64,000 nt of DNA, from NCBI RefSeq assembly GCF_010131535.1, contig NZ_WUBS01000021.1, positions 23,116 through 87,115 of the forward strand, read 5' to 3'. The stretch is from Acerihabitans arboris (GTDB lineage Bacteria > Pseudomonadota > Gammaproteobacteria > Enterobacterales > Enterobacteriaceae). This document shows positions 46,048 through 57,048 of the stretch, piece after piece. The notes under the pieces were generated by a model, which saw nothing but the letters and a program-made list of their open reading frames with translations, was not told the origin of the DNA and searched no databases. A program made the translations under genes and the position numbers. Position 1 is the first letter of the stretch. Every line of letters begins with the position of its first letter.

Positions 46048-46068
46048 ATATGTGAGCGTATTACTTTA
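46048..46068. promoter_or_regulatory. Second lac operator-like site, near lacI
   Basis: 14 of 21 bases match lacO1, with the TGTGAGCG half intact (46051-46058). Its centre is 141 bp from the first operator and about 110 bp before lacI, so it could support looping and autoregulation. The rest of the 45808-46167 gap holds no gene. Confidence 0.65.
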
Positions 46069-46167
46069 TCATCCGGGCTGACGAGGTCGCGGATTTGACG
46101 ATAATCCAAAGGAATTCAACGTTCGGCGCAGGGATTGCGCATGCGCAGGCTAACGGGAGAATTAACG

Positions 46168-47247
46168 GTGAAACCAAAAAACGCCACGCTGGATGATGTG
46201 GCCCGCCATGCCGGGGTGTCATATCAAACCGTATCCCGGGTGCTTAACCGTTCCGCGCACGTTGCCGAACCGACCCGGCTTAGGGTGGAGCAGGCCATCG
46301 GGGCCCTGAACTACGTGCCCAACCGCATGGCGCAGCAGCTGGCCGGCAGGCGCAGCCCGACCCTGGGGTTGGTGACCACGTCGCTGGGTTTCCATGCGCC
46401 TTCGCAAATTGCCTCTGCTATTGAGCTCCATGCCAATCAGCTGGGATTTACCCTGTTGATAGCCATGGTGGACGCGCAACGGGGCGAAGGCGTGCAGGCG
46501 GCGCTCAACGAGCTAAAAGCCCAACGGGTGGACGGGGTTATCCTCAACCTGCCGCTGGAGGCGGCACAGGCGGAGGAGGTGGTTAACCGCAACCCGGATC
46601 TGTCATGTCTGTTTCTCGACGTGCCCCCGGATGCCGGGGTGTTCCACGTGATGTTCAACCCCGACGACGGGACGCGGGCCAGCGTCGACCACCTCTACCG
46701 GTTGGGACACCGCCGGTTCGGTTTGCTGTCCGGTCCGCTCAGCTCGGTGTCAGCGCGGTTGCGTTTGCACAGCTGGCAACGCTCGCTTAAGGAGTATGGA
46801 CTGGATCCGGTGGAATACCGCGAGGGAGACTGGAGCGCCGAAAGCGGTTATTGCCGGGCCCTGGAGATGACCCGCAACGCCGATGCCTTCAGCGCCCTGC
46901 TGGTGGGTAACGATCAGATGGCGCTCGGCGTGTTCAGCGCCTTAAGCCGGCAGCAGATCGGCGTGCCGGCGCAAATATCGGTGATCGGCTACGACGATAC
47001 CCGTGATAGCGCGTTTTTTTTACCGCCGCTGACCACGGTGTCGCAGGATTTTAATCGCCTGGGGCGGGAGGCGGTGACCCGGCTCGTCGCCCATCTCGGC
47101 AACGGCGGGCGTGAATCGCCCGCGTCAATGATGTTGCCTACCCATCTGGTGGCGCGTAATTCGACCGCCCGTCCGGACGACGGCGGGACAGATTACCGGC
47201 AGTTGGCCGAGCAGCTGGCGCGGATTGCGGCGCGCCTGCGCCAGTAG
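46168..47247 (+). CDS. lacI: Lac repressor LacI
   Basis: LacI/GalR-family repressor, 359 residues (E. coli LacI 360). The N-terminal HTH reads TLDDVARHAGVSYQTVSRVLNRSAHV; the YQ recognition pair (YQTVSRV) is that of E. coli LacI. Then the hinge YVPNRMAQQLAGRRS and the core with HAPSQI, GPLSSVSARLRL, EGDWSAESG, VGNDQMALG and VIGYDDTRDS. The C-terminal LAEQLARIAARLRQ resembles the LacI tetramerisation helix. The start is GTG 46168 with GGGAGA 7 bp before it; E. coli lacI also starts with GTG. An earlier ATG at 46135 lacks a site. Confidence 0.93.
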   Translation: MKPKNATLDDVARHAGVSYQTVSRVLNRSAHVAEPTRLRVEQAIGALNYVPNRMAQQLAGRRSPTLGLVTTSLGFHAPSQIASAIELHANQLGFTLLIAMVDAQRGEGVQAALNELKAQRVDGVILNLPLEAAQAEEVVNRNPDLSCLFLDVPPDAGVFHVMFNPDDGTRASVDHLYRLGHRRFGLLSGPLSSVSARLRLHSWQRSLKEYGLDPVEYREGDWSAESGYCRALEMTRNADAFSALLVGNDQMALGVFSALSRQQIGVPAQISVIGYDDTRDSAFFLPPLTTVSQDFNRLGREAVTRLVAHLGNGGRESPASMMLPTHLVARNSTARPDDGGTDYRQLAEQLARIAARLRQ

Positions 47248-47348
47248 GCGCGGTAGCCCGGTTAAAACGGCGACCGGGCGGCAGGGCGCGGCGCCCGCCG
47301 ATTGGAAGACGACGGCCGTCGGGTTCGCCGGTCGTCGTGGCTGCGGGC

Positions 47349-48971
47349 CTAGATGGCTTTTGGCAACGAATCCCAAACGCCCGTGGATATCGACGCGTCA
47401 TGGCCATGGGTCGCCTCGACGCAGGTCAAGCGCAGGATATCGCTGGTATAGGCGCGTATCTTATTGGTCATCTCGACGTTGCCGTCGAGCGCGCGGCCGT
47501 AGGTCGGGATCATTTCCTGCAATTTAGCGCGCCAGGCGGCGGAGGACGCCTGCTGCTTGAACATGCTTTCGAGCAATTGCAGCATAATGGGCGCGGCGGT
47601 CGACGCGCCCGGCGAGGCGCCCAGCAGCGCCGACAGGGTGCCATCCGCCGAACTGACCACTTCTGTGCCGAACTGCAGGATGCCGCCTTTCTCCGCGTCT
47701 TTTTTGATGATCTGGACCCGCTGGCCGGCGTCGGTAAGTTCCCAGTCCTCCAGGCGCGCTTCGGGGTAATATTCCTTCAGCGCCGACAGCCGCTTTTTAT
47801 CCGACATCAGCGATTGGCTCACCAGGTACCCCAGCAGGCCGAAATTATCCAGGCCGACGCGAATCATCGGCATCAGGTTTTGCAGCGTCAGGGAACCGAA
47901 TAAATCCAGCCAGGAACCGCTTTTAAGGAATTTACTGCTAAACGTGGCGTACGGCCCGAACAGCAGGGTGCGCTTGCCGTCCAGCATGCGGGTATCGATA
48001 TGCGGCACCGACATGGGCGGCGCGCCGACCGACGCCTTGCCGTAGACTTTCGCCAGGTGGCCGTTGACCACCTCCGGCCGGGTGGTCACCAGGAACTTGC
48101 CGCCCACGGGAAAACCGGCGTAGCCACGGGCCTCGGGAATACCTGATTTTTGCAGAAGCCGAAGCGACGCGCCGCCGGCGCCGATAAAGATATGCCGCGC
48201 GCGCACCGAGGTCTGTTTGCCGTTATTGTTCAGGTCGGCGACTTTTATCGTCCAGGTATTGTCGTCATTACGGCTGATATCCAGCACGTCATGGCGCAGA
48301 TGCAGGTTAACATTCGACCGCCGCTCAAGCGCGTCGAGCATTTGCCGCGTCAGCTCGCCGAAATTGACGTCGGTGCCCATGGTCATGCGGGTGGCGGCCA
48401 CTTTCTGGAAAGGTTCGCGGCCTTCCATGATCATCGGCGCCCATTGCCTGATTTTGTGGCTGTCCTCAGTATATTCCATGCCCTGGAATAACGTGCTGCG
48501 TTGCAGGGCGGCATAACGCTTGCGCAGGTAATTGACGTTTTCATCCCCCCAGACAAAACTCATATGGGGAACGTTATTGATAAAGGTGCCGGGCTCGCCG
48601 AGAATATTATTCTTCACCAGATAGGCCCAGAACTGCCGGGAAACCTCGTATGATTCATTGACTGACACCGCCTTGGCGATATCGATCGAGCCGTCGGCCA
48701 TTTCCGGGGTGTAATTCAGCTCACAGTAGGCGGCATGGCCGGTGCCGGCGTTATTCCAGCCGTTGGAACTCTCCTCCGCGGTTTTATCCAGACGCTCGTA
48801 CATATTGATGGTCCAGTCTGGCTCAAGTTCCTTAAGGTAGGTTCCAAGCGTAGCGCTCATGACTCCACCACCGATCAGGACAAGGTCCACCGGGGCGTTA
48901 TTCGCAGCCGTTTGCCGTTGGGACGATGCCAACATATTCATGCAAAGGGATGCGATGAAATGCTCTTTCAT
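47349..48971 (-). CDS. mqo: Malate:quinone oxidoreductase
   Basis: Membrane-associated FAD enzyme that oxidises malate and passes electrons to quinone, bypassing NAD-malate dehydrogenase. The 540 residues (E. coli 548) open with a short leader, then the dinucleotide-binding [19 protein letters not shown]. Conserved blocks are [50 protein letters not shown] and [19 protein letters not shown] 48971 is preferred to the upstream TTG. The C-terminus is shorter than in E. coli, which has a Pro/Lys-rich tail. It is convergent with lacI and not part of a TCA cluster. Confidence 0.95.
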   Translation of the reverse strand: MKEHFIASLCMNMLASSQRQTAANNAPVDLVLIGGGVMSATLGTYLKELEPDWTINMYERLDKTAEESSNGWNNAGTGHAAYCELNYTPEMADGSIDIAKAVSVNESYEVSRQFWAYLVKNNILGEPGTFINNVPHMSFVWGDENVNYLRKRYAALQRSTLFQGMEYTEDSHKIRQWAPMIMEGREPFQKVAATRMTMGTDVNFGELTRQMLDALERRSNVNLHLRHDVLDISRNDDNTWTIKVADLNNNGKQTSVRARHIFIGAGGASLRLLQKSGIPEARGYAGFPVGGKFLVTTRPEVVNGHLAKVYGKASVGAPPMSVPHIDTRMLDGKRTLLFGPYATFSSKFLKSGSWLDLFGSLTLQNLMPMIRVGLDNFGLLGYLVSQSLMSDKKRLSALKEYYPEARLEDWELTDAGQRVQIIKKDAEKGGILQFGTEVVSSADGTLSALLGASPGASTAAPIMLQLLESMFKQQASSAAWRAKLQEMIPTYGRALDGNVEMTNKIRAYTSDILRLTCVEATHGHDASISTGVWDSLPKAI

Positions 48972-49493
48972 GCGCAATGTCTCTATTTAAGAAATTAAGT
49001 ATACCGCAGGGCAATATTATTGAGGTTGCTTTGGGCCCAATACTGTCTGCTTAGCGTTTTCGATTCTAAAAGCCTGCAACCGCTAAGTAAACTAAAATGT
49101 GATGTTATGGCTTGGTTAAGATACATAAAGCTTATATTTTGTAATTATCTGATATAAAGCATGTTATCACTGAATCATGCTTAAATTTTACCTTTCATTA
49201 ACAAATGGTTACTCTCTTTTTAGCAGGGCAAAAAAAAGGATTTTAAGTGTTATCTGCGATGGTTGACCCGTTACACAGCCGGATCCTCTCTATTATAGGA
49301 ATAATTAGCAGCTCGTCGTTACGCTATATTTTTTTCATGGCGCAGAAGTTGTTTTCATGGCGGCTTGATTGATATTATTTTTGCTTCTTGGCGGCAATAC
49401 GGCGCATTGAGTTCATTATTATCCCCGTTTTGTCCATAATATTGGTTGTCGCACGCGTTTGGCCGGCGGCGCATTTTCCCCCAGGATCGATAC
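48972..49493. other. AT-rich gap between mqo and a GNAT gene
   Basis: About 520 bp, clearly lower in GC than both sides. No ORF with a ribosome site or recognisable content. It presumably holds the divergent promoters of mqo and the acetyltransferase, but I see no convincing operator. Its composition suggests an old insertion boundary. Confidence 0.4.
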
Positions 49494-49985
49494 ATGGTTG
49501 AGATTAGAAGATATGTGCCCACCGACCGGCAGGGTGTGATTGACGTTATCGTGCCTATCCAGCAACACGAGTTTGGTATCGACATCACGGCGCGGGACCA
49601 GCCTGATTTATTCGATATCCCGGGATTTTACCAATCCGGCAACGGCGGATTCTGGGTGGCGGTACACGACGGCAAGATCGTCGGCACGCTCGGCCTCAAG
49701 GATATCGGCGCTTCCCAGGCGGCGCTGCGCAAAATGTTTGTCCGCGCCGAGTTTCGCGGCCGCGAACACCGGGTGGCCGCCCGCCTGCTTGAACGACTGA
49801 TCGCCCATGCCGAACGCCAGGGCGTGACCGGCATCTTCCTCGGCACCACCGATAAGTTCCTCGCCGCCCAGCGCTTTTACCGCAATCATGGTTTTTCAGA
49901 AGTGGCCCGCGCCGGCCTGCCGGCCGCCTTCCCCGTGATGGCGGTGGACTCGCTGTTTTTCAACCTAAGCCTAAGCCCGCAATAA
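49494..49985 (+). CDS. GNAT family N-acetyltransferase
   Basis: 163 residues from ATG 49494 (VEIRRYVPTDRQGVIDVIVPI). GNAT features are GGFWVAVHDGKIVGTLGLKDIG, the acetyl-CoA strand-loop MFVRAEFRGREHRVAARLLERL and the late IFLGTTDKFLAAQRFYRNHGF. The loop RGREHRVA lacks the usual second glycine, a variation found in some subfamilies. Substrate unknown. It is followed 106 bp on by an MdtG-like exporter on the same strand, so the two may form a small detoxification unit. Confidence 0.85.
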   Translation: MVEIRRYVPTDRQGVIDVIVPIQQHEFGIDITARDQPDLFDIPGFYQSGNGGFWVAVHDGKIVGTLGLKDIGASQAALRKMFVRAEFRGREHRVAARLLERLIAHAERQGVTGIFLGTTDKFLAAQRFYRNHGFSEVARAGLPAAFPVMAVDSLFFNLSLSPQ

Positions 49986-50091
49986 ACCTCCTGGCGCCCA
50001 TTGCGCGAGCGTGCGCGCCAGGCGTTACGACAACGATGTTCCACTTTTGCGTTCCGGCCGGTCGCCGGCCATTACAGGTCTTAGGAATTTT

Positions 50092-51321
50092 ATGATAACC
50101 ACTCCAACGGAATCGGCCGACGGCAGCCGCTACTGGCAGCGGAACCTGTTTGTCTGCGTATTCGGATCCTTCACCACCATTATCGCCATGACCCTGCTGC
50201 TGCCGTTCCTGCCGCTGTTTGTCGAACAGTTGGGGGTGACGGATCATGCCGCCATTAGCCTGTGGTCCGGGCTGGCCTATGGCGCGACCTTTTTCAGCGC
50301 GGCGCTGACCGCGCCGCTGTGGGGGCGGCTGGGCGATCGTTATGGCCGCAAGCTGATGCTGATCCGCGCCAGCCTCGGCATGGCGGTCGCCATGACGTTG
50401 CTGGGCATGGCGCACAGCGTCTGGCAACTGGTGGCGTTGCGGCTGCTGGCGGGCCTGCTGGGGGGCTATGCGTCGGGTTCCATGATACTGGTGGCGACCC
50501 AAACGCCCAAAGCGCGCACCGGCTGGGCGCTGGGCGTGCTTTCATCCGGCATCATGGCCGGGAATTTTACCGGTCCGCTGATAGGCGGCACCCTGCCGCC
50601 GCTGATTGGCATCCGCGCCACCTTTATCGTGGCCGGCGCGGCGATATTTGTCTCTTTTCTGGCCACGACGTTTTTATTGCGGGAGGAGCCGGGCGCCGTC
50701 ACCCGTCGCAAGCAGGAGATCGTGCCCGCCGCCGCCGGGTTCAGCCGGGCGGTGCTGGCGATGCTGGTTACCGGCACGTTGCTGATGGTGGCCACTATGT
50801 CCATCGAGCCCATTATTACCCTTTACGTGGCGCAGCTGGTGGAATCCCACCGGGTGACCTTCGTCGCCGGCCTGGTGATGGCCAGCGCCGCGTTGGGCAG
50901 TATTGTCTCCGCCTCCTGGCTCGGCAAACTGGCCGATCGCAACGGGCCGTGGACGGTGATTATCGGCTGCCTGCTGGTGGCGGGGTTATTGCTGATCCCA
51001 CAGGCCCTGGTCACCCGGGGCTGGCAACTGGTGGCCCTGCGCTTTTTTATGGGCGTGGCGCTGGGCGGGCTATTACCCTGTATCGCCAGCGTCATCCGGC
51101 ATAATGTACCGGACAAGATTGCCGGCAGGATGCTAGGTTATTCCACGTCGGCGCAATATGTCGGCCAGGTGGCGGGGCCGCTGCTCGGGGGATTTATCGG
51201 CGGCCACTTTGGCATGCGGCCGGTGTTTTTCGGCACCTGCGCGCTGCTGGTTATCGGCGCGGGGTATAACGCCTTTGCCCGTCTGGCTTGCGCGCGCCGG
51301 GATCGGGGAGACGAGAAATAG
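50092..51321 (+). CDS. MFS (DHA1) multidrug exporter, MdtG-like
   Basis: 409-residue transporter with twelve predicted helices. The MFS loop motif GRLGDRYGRKLMLI sits between helices 2 and 3 (about residues 82-95), and motif C-like GVLSSGIMAGNFTGPLIGG in helix 5 marks drug:proton antiporters. It resembles E. coli MdtG (408 residues): MPFLPLYVEQLGVT-like front, VATMSIEPIITLYV, and the end GxRPVFFxTxALL. ATG 50092 follows TTAGGAA. Likely exports a drug or toxic metabolite; the substrate is not predictable. Confidence 0.85.
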   Translation: MITTPTESADGSRYWQRNLFVCVFGSFTTIIAMTLLLPFLPLFVEQLGVTDHAAISLWSGLAYGATFFSAALTAPLWGRLGDRYGRKLMLIRASLGMAVAMTLLGMAHSVWQLVALRLLAGLLGGYASGSMILVATQTPKARTGWALGVLSSGIMAGNFTGPLIGGTLPPLIGIRATFIVAGAAIFVSFLATTFLLREEPGAVTRRKQEIVPAAAGFSRAVLAMLVTGTLLMVATMSIEPIITLYVAQLVESHRVTFVAGLVMASAALGSIVSASWLGKLADRNGPWTVIIGCLLVAGLLLIPQALVTRGWQLVALRFFMGVALGGLLPCIASVIRHNVPDKIAGRMLGYSTSAQYVGQVAGPLLGGFIGGHFGMRPVFFGTCALLVIGAGYNAFARLACARRDRGDEK

Positions 51322-51345
51322 GGGGCGGGAGAGGGCGTCCGGGAT

Positions 51346-52791
51346 TTAGCGCGCTTTTTTAGCGCGCGGTTTTGGCGCGGGCGCGGCGGGCTTGACGCTC
51401 AGCACCCGGCTTTCCACCTGCCCGTCTTCCAGACGCGTGGAGAGGATATCGCCGGCCTTCACCTGCCGGGTTTGCTTGATCAGCGCGCCCTGGCTATCGG
51501 TGGTAACGCTGAATCCGCGCGCCAGCGTCTTCAGCGGGCTGACCGCCTCCAGCTGCGAGCACAGCATGCCGAACGTACGCTGTTGACCGCTTAACCGCCG
51601 GGTCATGCCCTGGGTCAGCCGGTAGCGCAGCGCCTGTACCTGACCCTGTTGGTTCAACCGGCCGCCGATCGCCCGCCGCAGCCTGTAGCCCAAGGCCTGC
51701 ATACGCTGCTGCGCATGGCTGATACGCGGCAGCGGCGCCTGCTGGTTCAGGCGCCGGAGCAGGCGTTCCTGGCGTAAGCGCGCCTGGCGCAGCTGCCCCT
51801 GCAGGCTGTCATCCAGCCGGCGGCGCAGTTTCATCAGCGCCGTCTGCTGGCGCGCCAGGCGCAGGTGGGGATGTTGCTGCTGTAGGCGATGCTGCATCCG
51901 GGTCAGGATTTGCAGCCGCTGCGCCATAAAATAATCCATCGCCATTTCCAGGCGCTGCTGCTGGGACCGCAGCTGACGCACCAGCTCCAGCTGATTACGG
52001 CTGACCAGCTCCGCCGCGGCCGAAGGGGTGGGCGCGCGCAGGTCGGCGATAAAATCGGCAATGGTCACATCGGTTTCGTGGCCGACCGCGCTTACCACCG
52101 GCAGGCGGCTGGCAAAAATCGCCCGCGCCACCCGCTCGTCGTTAAAACTCCATAAATCTTCCAGCGAGCCGCCGCCCCGGCCGACGATCAGCACGTCGCA
52201 CTCGCCGCGCCGGTTGGCGGTTTCGATGGCGCGCACGATCTGCGCCGGCGCGTCCTGGCCCTGTACCTGGGTCGGATAAATCACCACCGGCAGCGACGGA
52301 TCCCGGCGCCTGAGGATATTGAGGATGTCATGCAGCGCCGCGCCGCTGGCGGAGGTGATTACGCCGACCCGGCGGGCCGGGCTGGGCAACGGCTGTTTAT
52401 GGATGTGATCAAATAAGCCTTCGGCGGACAGGCGCTGCTTGAGCTGTTCGAACTGCTGCTGCAACAGGCCGTCGCCGGCCGGCTGCATGCTTTCGGTAAC
52501 CAGCTGATATTCGCCGCGCGGTTCGTACAGCGTCAGCGCCGCCCGTACCAAGACCTGCTGGCCGTTGCGCGGCGCGAAGGTCACCCGCCGGTTGCTGTTG
52601 CGGAACATAGCGCAGCGTACCTGGGCGCGATCGTCTTTCAGCGTGAAATACCAATGACCGGAGGAGGGCTGCGAGAAGTTGGAAATTTCGCCGGTAAGCC
52701 AGACCTGGCCCATTTCGCCTTCCAGCAGTTCGCGCACCGTCTGGTTAAGACGGGAGACGGTAAAAATCAATGCGGTGGGAGGGGAAGACAT
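51346..52791 (-). CDS. xseA: Exodeoxyribonuclease VII large subunit
   Basis: Large chain of the single-strand exonuclease ExoVII. The N-terminal OB domain reads [26 protein letters not shown]. The catalytic region (about 130-320) has [34 protein letters not shown] and [14 protein letters not shown] with the probable active residues. A long Arg/Gln-rich helical region (about 290-420) follows, then the C-terminal [14 protein letters not shown] domain and a basic tail. 481 residues from ATG 52791; an in-frame ATG at 52812 would add seven. Divergent from guaB as in E. coli. Confidence 0.95.
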   Translation of the reverse strand: MSSPPTALIFTVSRLNQTVRELLEGEMGQVWLTGEISNFSQPSSGHWYFTLKDDRAQVRCAMFRNSNRRVTFAPRNGQQVLVRAALTLYEPRGEYQLVTESMQPAGDGLLQQQFEQLKQRLSAEGLFDHIHKQPLPSPARRVGVITSASGAALHDILNILRRRDPSLPVVIYPTQVQGQDAPAQIVRAIETANRRGECDVLIVGRGGGSLEDLWSFNDERVARAIFASRLPVVSAVGHETDVTIADFIADLRAPTPSAAAELVSRNQLELVRQLRSQQQRLEMAMDYFMAQRLQILTRMQHRLQQQHPHLRLARQQTALMKLRRRLDDSLQGQLRQARLRQERLLRRLNQQAPLPRISHAQQRMQALGYRLRRAIGGRLNQQGQVQALRYRLTQGMTRRLSGQQRTFGMLCSQLEAVSPLKTLARGFSVTTDSQGALIKQTRQVKAGDILSTRLEDGQVESRVLSVKPAAPAPKPRAKKAR

Positions 52792-52883
52792 GTGAGCCGG
52801 ATCAACTTCCATAAATAAGGGTTAATCGGTTGATATTACTTATCGCCCAGCGCATATCAAGCATTTTTTTTAAAAAGTGCTGG

Positions 52884-52909
52884 AGGCAACCGGTTACGTT
52901 CTGTATAAT
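52884..52909 (+). promoter_or_regulatory. guaBA promoter with PurR-like box
   Basis: AGGCAACCGGTTACGT (52884-52899) matches about 12 of 15 fixed positions of the PurR consensus and directly precedes TATAAT (52904-52909). guaBA is a PurR target in E. coli. Confidence 0.65.
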
Positions 52910-52952
52910 GCCACGGCAATATTTTATACATCCATCCTGGTGAGATATTGCT

Positions 52953-54416
52953 ATGCTACGTATCGCAAAAGAAGCCCTGACGTTCGACGATCTCCTCCTG
53001 TTACCTGCACATTCCACGGTGTTGCCCAACACGGCCGACCTGGGCACGCAACTGACCAAAAAAATACGCCTGAATATTCCGCTGCTCTCCGCCGCCATGG
53101 ACACCGTGACCGAAGCGCCGCTGGCCATCGCCCTGGCCCAGGAAGGCGGTATCGGTTTCATCCATAAAAATATGCCTATCGAGCGCCAGGCCGACGAAGT
53201 CAGCCGGGTGAAAAAACATGAAAGCGGCGTGGTCACCGATCCCAAGACGGTAACGCCCGCCACCACCTTATCCCAGGTGAAGGAGCTGACCGCCCGTAAC
53301 GGCTTTGCCGGTTACCCGGTGGTCACCGACGATAATGAGCTGGTGGGCATCATCACCGGCCGCGACGTGCGTTTTGTCACCGATTTGAACCAGCCGGTTA
53401 CCGCGGTCATGACGCCGAAAGAGCGCCTGGTTACGGTAAAAGAAGGCGAGGCCCGCGAAGTGGTGCTGCAGAAAATGCATGAGAAACGCGTGGAAAAAGC
53501 CCTGGTGGTGGACGCGCAGTTCCATCTGCTCGGCATGATTACCGTCAAGGATTTCCAGAAGGCGGAACGCAAGCCCAACGCTTGCAAAGACGAACACGGC
53601 CGCCTGCGGGTGGGCGCGGCGGTGGGCGCCGGCGCCGGTAACGAAGAGCGTATCGACGCGCTGGTCGCCGCCGGCGTCGACGTGCTGCTGATCGACTCCT
53701 CCCACGGCCACTCCGAAGGCGTATTGCAGCGTATCCGCGATACCCGCGCCAAATATCCCGACCTGCAGATTATCGGCGGCAACGTCGCCACCGCTTCCGG
53801 CGCCATTGCGCTGGTCGAGGCCGGCGTGAGCGCAGTCAAAGTGGGTATCGGCCCCGGTTCCATCTGCACCACCCGTATCGTCACCGGCGTGGGCGTGCCG
53901 CAAATCACCGCCATTTCCGACGCGGTTGAAGCGCTGGAAGGCACCGGCATCCCGGTTATCGCCGACGGCGGTATCCGCTTCTCCGGCGATATCGCCAAGG
54001 CCATCGCCGCCGGCGCCTCCTGCGTGATGGTCGGCTCGCTGCTGGCCGGCACCGAGGAATCCCCCGGCGAAATCGAACTCTACCAGGGCCGTTCGTTTAA
54101 ATCCTACCGCGGCATGGGATCGCTCGGCGCCATGTCCAAAGGCTCCTCCGACCGTTATTTCCAGACCGACAACGCCGCCGACAAACTGGTGCCGGAAGGT
54201 ATCGAAGGCCGGGTCGCCTATAAAGGCCGCCTGAAGGAGATTGTCCACCAGCAAATGGGCGGGCTGCGCTCCTGTATGGGCCTGACCGGCTGTGCTACTA
54301 TCGACGAGTTGCGCACCAAGGCTGAATTTGTGCGTATCAGCGGCGCCGGCATTCAGGAGAGCCACGTCCACGACGTCGCCATCACCAAGGAATCGCCGAA
54401 TTACCGTATGGGTTAA
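52953..54416 (+). CDS. guaB: Inosine-5'-monophosphate dehydrogenase
   Basis: Oxidises IMP to XMP, the first step to GMP. The 487 residues have a TIM barrel with the catalytic cysteine in [17 protein letters not shown] (about residue 305), the flap region near GSSDRYFQ, and a tandem CBS (Bateman) module inserted at about 93-205 ([23 protein letters not shown]). TGGTGAGATATTGCT precedes the ATG. guaA follows 167 bp downstream; the two are an operon in E. coli. Confidence 0.98.
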   Translation: MLRIAKEALTFDDLLLLPAHSTVLPNTADLGTQLTKKIRLNIPLLSAAMDTVTEAPLAIALAQEGGIGFIHKNMPIERQADEVSRVKKHESGVVTDPKTVTPATTLSQVKELTARNGFAGYPVVTDDNELVGIITGRDVRFVTDLNQPVTAVMTPKERLVTVKEGEAREVVLQKMHEKRVEKALVVDAQFHLLGMITVKDFQKAERKPNACKDEHGRLRVGAAVGAGAGNEERIDALVAAGVDVLLIDSSHGHSEGVLQRIRDTRAKYPDLQIIGGNVATASGAIALVEAGVSAVKVGIGPGSICTTRIVTGVGVPQITAISDAVEALEGTGIPVIADGGIRFSGDIAKAIAAGASCVMVGSLLAGTEESPGEIELYQGRSFKSYRGMGSLGAMSKGSSDRYFQTDNAADKLVPEGIEGRVAYKGRLKEIVHQQMGGLRSCMGLTGCATIDELRTKAEFVRISGAGIQESHVHDVAITKESPNYRMG

Positions 54417-54583
54417 AACGCCGGGACGGCGCGCGACGGGCGTAATATGACCTTATCCGCGCAGATCGCCGCCCGCGATGGCTATAGTCCGGATGGCCGA
54501 GGATCGGCCGTCCCTGAATTTATTCTTCCCGGCCGCGGCCGGGTCGTGTTTTATTTGCTATCCGCTCCTGGAATACGCCTTCT

Positions 54584-56161
54584 ATGACAGAGAATATTCA
54601 TCAACACCGCATCCTGATCCTGGACTTCGGCTCGCAGTATACCCAACTGATCGCCCGCCGCGTCCGTGAGCTTGGCGTCTATTGCGAACTCTGGGCCTGG
54701 GACGTGACGGAAGCGCAGATCCGTGCCTTCGCCCCCAGCGGCATCATCCTTTCCGGCGGCCCCGAAAGCACCACCGAACAGGACAGCCCCATCGCCCCGG
54801 AATATGTTTACCGGGCCGGCGTGCCGGTCTTGGGCGTATGCTACGGCATGCAGACCATGGCCATGCAGCTGGGCGGCCGGGTGGAAGGATCCAACCAGCG
54901 CGAGTTCGGCTACGCGCAGGTCGAGGTGGTGTCCGACAGCCTGCTGGTGCGCGATATCCAGGATTCATTAAGCGTCAATACCAAGCCGCTGCTGGACGTG
55001 TGGATGAGCCACGGCGACAAGGTGACCGGCATCCCGGCCGGTTTTGTCACCGTCGCCAGCACCGAAACCTGTCAATTCGCCATCATGGCCGACGAAGAGC
55101 GGCGTTTCTACGGCGTGCAGTTCCACCCGGAAGTTACCCATACCCGCCAGGGACAGCGTATTTTACAGCGCTTCGTCCACGATATCTGCCGGTGTGAAGC
55201 CCTGTGGACGCCGGACAAGATCATCGAGGACGCGGTCGGCCGGCTGCGCGAGCAGATTGGCGACGACCACGTGATCCTCGGCCTGTCGGGCGGGGTGGAC
55301 TCATCCGTTACCGCCATGCTGCTGCACCGCGCCATCGGCAAGCGTTTAACCTGCGTATTTGTCGATAACGGCCTGCTGCGCCTGAACGAAGCCGACCAGG
55401 TGCTGGAAATGTTCGGCCAGAAATACGGCCTGAATATCGTCCATGTCGCCGCCGAAGAGCGTTTTCTCAGCGCGCTGGCCGGCGTGGACGAGCCGGAAGC
55501 CAAACGTAAAATCATCGGCCGGGTGTTTGTCGAGGTGTTCGATCGGGAAGCCAGCAAGCAGTCGCTGGTAAAATGGCTGGCGCAGGGCACCATCTACCCC
55601 GACGTGATTGAATCCGCCGCCTCCGCCACCGGCAAGGCGCATGTTATCAAGTCCCATCACAACGTCGGCGGGTTGCCGAAAGAGATGAAGCTGGGCCTGG
55701 TGGAGCCGCTGAAGGAGCTGTTCAAGGACGAGGTACGTAAAATCGGCCTGGAGCTCGGGCTGCCCTACGATATGCTGTACCGCCATCCGTTCCCGGGACC
55801 GGGCCTCGGCGTGCGGGTGCTGGGCGAAGTGAAAAAAGAATACTGCGACCTGCTGCGCCGCGCCGACGCGATTTTTATCGACGAACTGCACAAGGCCGAG
55901 CTTTACCACAAGGTCAGCCAGGCATTTACCGTGTTCCTGCCGGTACGTTCGGTGGGGGTGATGGGCGACGGCCGTAAATATGATTGGGTCGTCTCGCTGC
56001 GGGCGGTGGAAACCATCGACTTTATGACCGCCCACTGGGCGCATTTGCCGTACGAGTTTTTGGGCCGGGTGTCTAATCGGATTATCAATGAGGTCGATGG
56101 GATTTCAAGGGTGGTTTACGATATTTCGGGGAAACCGCCGGCGACGATCGAGTGGGAGTGA
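54584..56161 (+). CDS. guaA: GMP synthase (glutamine-hydrolysing)
   Basis: Converts XMP, ATP and glutamine to GMP. Class I amidotransferase domain (1-200) with nucleophile cysteine in [13 protein letters not shown] and HPEVTH, ATP-pyrophosphatase domain with P-loop [14 protein letters not shown] (about 233-246), and the C-terminal dimerisation domain ending PPATIEWE. 525 residues as in E. coli. The last 30 codons use rare forms (TCA, AGG, GGG) unlike the rest of the gene, as if the 3' end had been supplied by an integrating element. The trbI remnant begins 15 bp after the stop. Confidence 0.98.
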   Translation: MTENIHQHRILILDFGSQYTQLIARRVRELGVYCELWAWDVTEAQIRAFAPSGIILSGGPESTTEQDSPIAPEYVYRAGVPVLGVCYGMQTMAMQLGGRVEGSNQREFGYAQVEVVSDSLLVRDIQDSLSVNTKPLLDVWMSHGDKVTGIPAGFVTVASTETCQFAIMADEERRFYGVQFHPEVTHTRQGQRILQRFVHDICRCEALWTPDKIIEDAVGRLREQIGDDHVILGLSGGVDSSVTAMLLHRAIGKRLTCVFVDNGLLRLNEADQVLEMFGQKYGLNIVHVAAEERFLSALAGVDEPEAKRKIIGRVFVEVFDREASKQSLVKWLAQGTIYPDVIESAASATGKAHVIKSHHNVGGLPKEMKLGLVEPLKELFKDEVRKIGLELGLPYDMLYRHPFPGPGLGVRVLGEVKKEYCDLLRRADAIFIDELHKAELYHKVSQAFTVFLPVRSVGVMGDGRKYDWVVSLRAVETIDFMTAHWAHLPYEFLGRVSNRIINEVDGISRVVYDISGKPPATIEWE

Positions 56162-56176
56162 TCCAAGGTTTTTCAG

Positions 56177-56572
56177 GTGGTATGGAACCGCATCATTCTG
56201 CCGGATACCTCGTCGTTAGTGTTGGATAATCTGGCGGGAGCTGATCCTGCCGGTTATACCGGACTGGAGGATGGCACCGACTGGCACTGGGATCGCATTA
56301 TCGCCGGTGCGGCAATGACCACGCTGTTGGGAGTTGGTGCTGAACTGGCCGCGCCGGAGAACCGCCAGGATGGCGACCGCATCATCATCGCCGGGCGCGA
56401 CAGTTTGCAGGATACGGTGAATGAGGTGGGACAGGAAGTCACGCGGCGCAATCTTAATATTCAGCCGACGCTGACGGAACGGCCGGGCTTGCCGGTGCGG
56501 ATTATCGTTAATCGGGATCTGGTGCTGAGGCCGTATCAGCCGCTTTTTTTCAATAGGGGGATTTCGCGATGA
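56177..56572 (+). pseudogene. trbI: TrbI (VirB10-like) conjugation protein, C-terminal fragment
   Basis: 131 codons matching only the C-terminal third of TrbI, the channel protein of type IV (Trb) conjugation systems. Recognisable are WNRIILPDTSSLVLDNLAG, AGYTGLEDGTDWHWDRIIAG, TLLGVGAELA, and the closing NIQPTLTERPGLPVRIIVNRDLVLRPY. The N-terminal two thirds, with the membrane helix and proline-rich part, are gone, and the remnant abuts the guaA stop. It has no plausible start of its own and is probably non-functional. Its stop overlaps the next ATG (ATGA), as trbI and its neighbour do in intact elements. Confidence 0.85.
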
Positions 56573-56787
56573 GTTTCACACGTAAAATGAGGCTGGGACG
56601 GTTGCCGAATACCGAGAATGTGAAGCTGACCTTTACCTGTCCGGCCAGCCTCAAGACCGAACTCGATCGCTACGCTGCCCAATATGCGCAAACTTACGGC
56701 GAAACCGTTGATGCGGTGACGCTAATCCCACATATGCTGGCAGGATTTATGGCGGGGGATAGGGGGTTTAAGAGAGGGGACAGATAA
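56569..56787 (+). CDS. DUF2274 protein, companion of trbI in integrative elements
   Basis: 72 residues beginning MSFTRKMRLGRLPNTENVKL with TFTCPASLKTELDRYAAQYAQ and VTLIPHMLAGFMAGDRGFKR. This is the small DUF2274 family found right after trbI in many integrative and conjugative elements. Role unknown; the LKTELDRYA pattern resembles a short ribbon-helix-helix or helical bundle. It appears whole, in the original ATGA overlap with the trbI remnant, and with that remnant marks the element's former conjugation operon. Confidence 0.8.
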   Translation: MSFTRKMRLGRLPNTENVKLTFTCPASLKTELDRYAAQYAQTYGETVDAVTLIPHMLAGFMAGDRGFKRGDR

Positions 56788-57048
56788 TGTTTCAATGCCT
56801 TAATACGCGGCTTGAAGGTATCTATTTTGCCTATCAATCCGTCGTTGATAGCGATGACAGCCACTGAGCTTGACTATTTTTGGCCGCCAATATGACCCAA
56901 AAAGAGAAAAATAGCGTAAGCCGATTGCAGATGCTGCCAGGGAAAACGCCTTCAAAGAGAGGCAGACTCTGCTGAGCGGATGACTATGCAATAAACTTCA
57001 GTATTGACTCCAACAACGTGCAATAGGACATCGTTAGCCGGTTGGTCG
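56788..57048. other. Low-GC stretch without a recognised gene
   Basis: 260 bp joining the conjugation remnants to the HEPN gene. Reading frames are broken and no family is recognised. The plus-strand fragment near 56793 (LNTRLEGIYFAYQS) vaguely recalls transposase C-termini but is too short to call. Confidence 0.3.

Noticed and set aside
47280..47345. GC-rich inverted repeat between lacI and mqo considered as a terminator
   Set aside because: Stem imperfect and without a T-run; cannot be told from background at this GC content.
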